Notes under the pieces: model-generated | Database searches by the model: none | Told to the model about the DNA's origin: nothing | Seen by the model: the letters and a program-made list of their open reading frames with translations, nothing else | Position numbers and translations under genes: made by a program | From: Planctomycetaceae bacterium | Lineage (GTDB): Bacteria; Planctomycetota; Planctomycetia; Pirellulales; Thermoguttaceae | Assembly (NCBI GenBank): GCA_031283825.1 | Contig: JAITAZ010000199.1 | Location: 1 to 5,256, forward strand | Reading direction: 5' to 3' | DNA length: 5,256 nt | In this document: positions 5,234-5,256 of the stretch, in pieces | How the letters are laid out: every line of letters begins with the position of its first letter | How positions within the stretch are numbered: position 1 is the first letter of the stretch

Positions 5234-5255
5234 CGACCTTTCGGCGAAAGGTCGC
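5233..5255. repeat. Palindrome A2, inverted copy of A1
   Basis: The arms GCGACCTTTCG and CGAAAGGTCGC surround a central G, the reverse complement of A1. Including the flanking base, 5233-5256 is the exact reverse complement of 5134-5157. The window ends right after it, so the repeat probably continues. Confidence 0.85.
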
Positions 5256-5256
5256 C

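Larger units (their letters stand above)
4935..5256. other. Palindromic repeat cluster downstream of rplQ
   Basis: The 322 bp after rplQ hold no gene. Nearly all of it is inverted or palindromic repeats: nested hairpin 4971-5045, repeat copy 2 at 5059-5132, A1/B1 at 5135-5173, a 43-nt AT-rich spacer, then B2/A2 at 5217-5255. Five GATC sites fall between 4978 and 5128. The organisation resembles a non-autonomous transposable element or REP-like cluster, and its right side is beyond the window. Confidence 0.65.

Overview
The window most likely comes from an AT-rich member of the Planctomycetota. The main evidence is the 187-residue ribosomal protein L17 at 4371-4934. It carries the long insertions, including a tryptophan-rich stretch before the conserved C-terminal half, that I associate with planctomycete L17; the E. 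coli protein has about 127 residues. The neighbouring Gfo/Idh/MocA-type oxidoreductase and secreted Sel1-repeat protein fit that phylum. A gut-type lineage related to Pirellulales is a guess from the low GC.

Layout. At 1-1447 (minus strand) lies the N-terminal 482 codons of a secreted or membrane-anchored Sel1-repeat protein, cut by the left window edge. Region 1448-2420 holds no convincing intact gene: it has the Sel1 gene's promoter, a 9-bp inverted repeat, a doubtful interrupted reading frame and a pair of inverted, coding-like 60-nt segments. A 103-bp MITE-like palindromic element sits at 2421-2523. A complete Gfo/Idh/MocA-family NAD(P)-dependent dehydrogenase follows at 2537-3703 (minus). 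A 667-bp divergent spacer (3704-4370) contains a promoter candidate on each strand, a five-unit 9-bp tandem repeat, four AATATTC direct repeats, a GGGGAAATTCCCC palindrome and a hairpin in the presumed rplQ leader. rplQ (plus) is at 4371-4934. The rest, 4935-5256, is a dense cluster of palindromic repeats that runs off the right edge.

The three genes do not form an obvious pathway. The two complete genes are divergent and bracketed by inverted copies of one repeat: 2458-2531 and the reverse complement of 5059-5132 match at 72 of 74 positions without gaps. The most notable content is this modular palindromic repeat family, built around GATCAGGTAGGC and GCGACCTTTCG arms. It looks like a non-autonomous mobile element that is mostly undescribed here. 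No transposase, RNA gene or CRISPR array was recognised.
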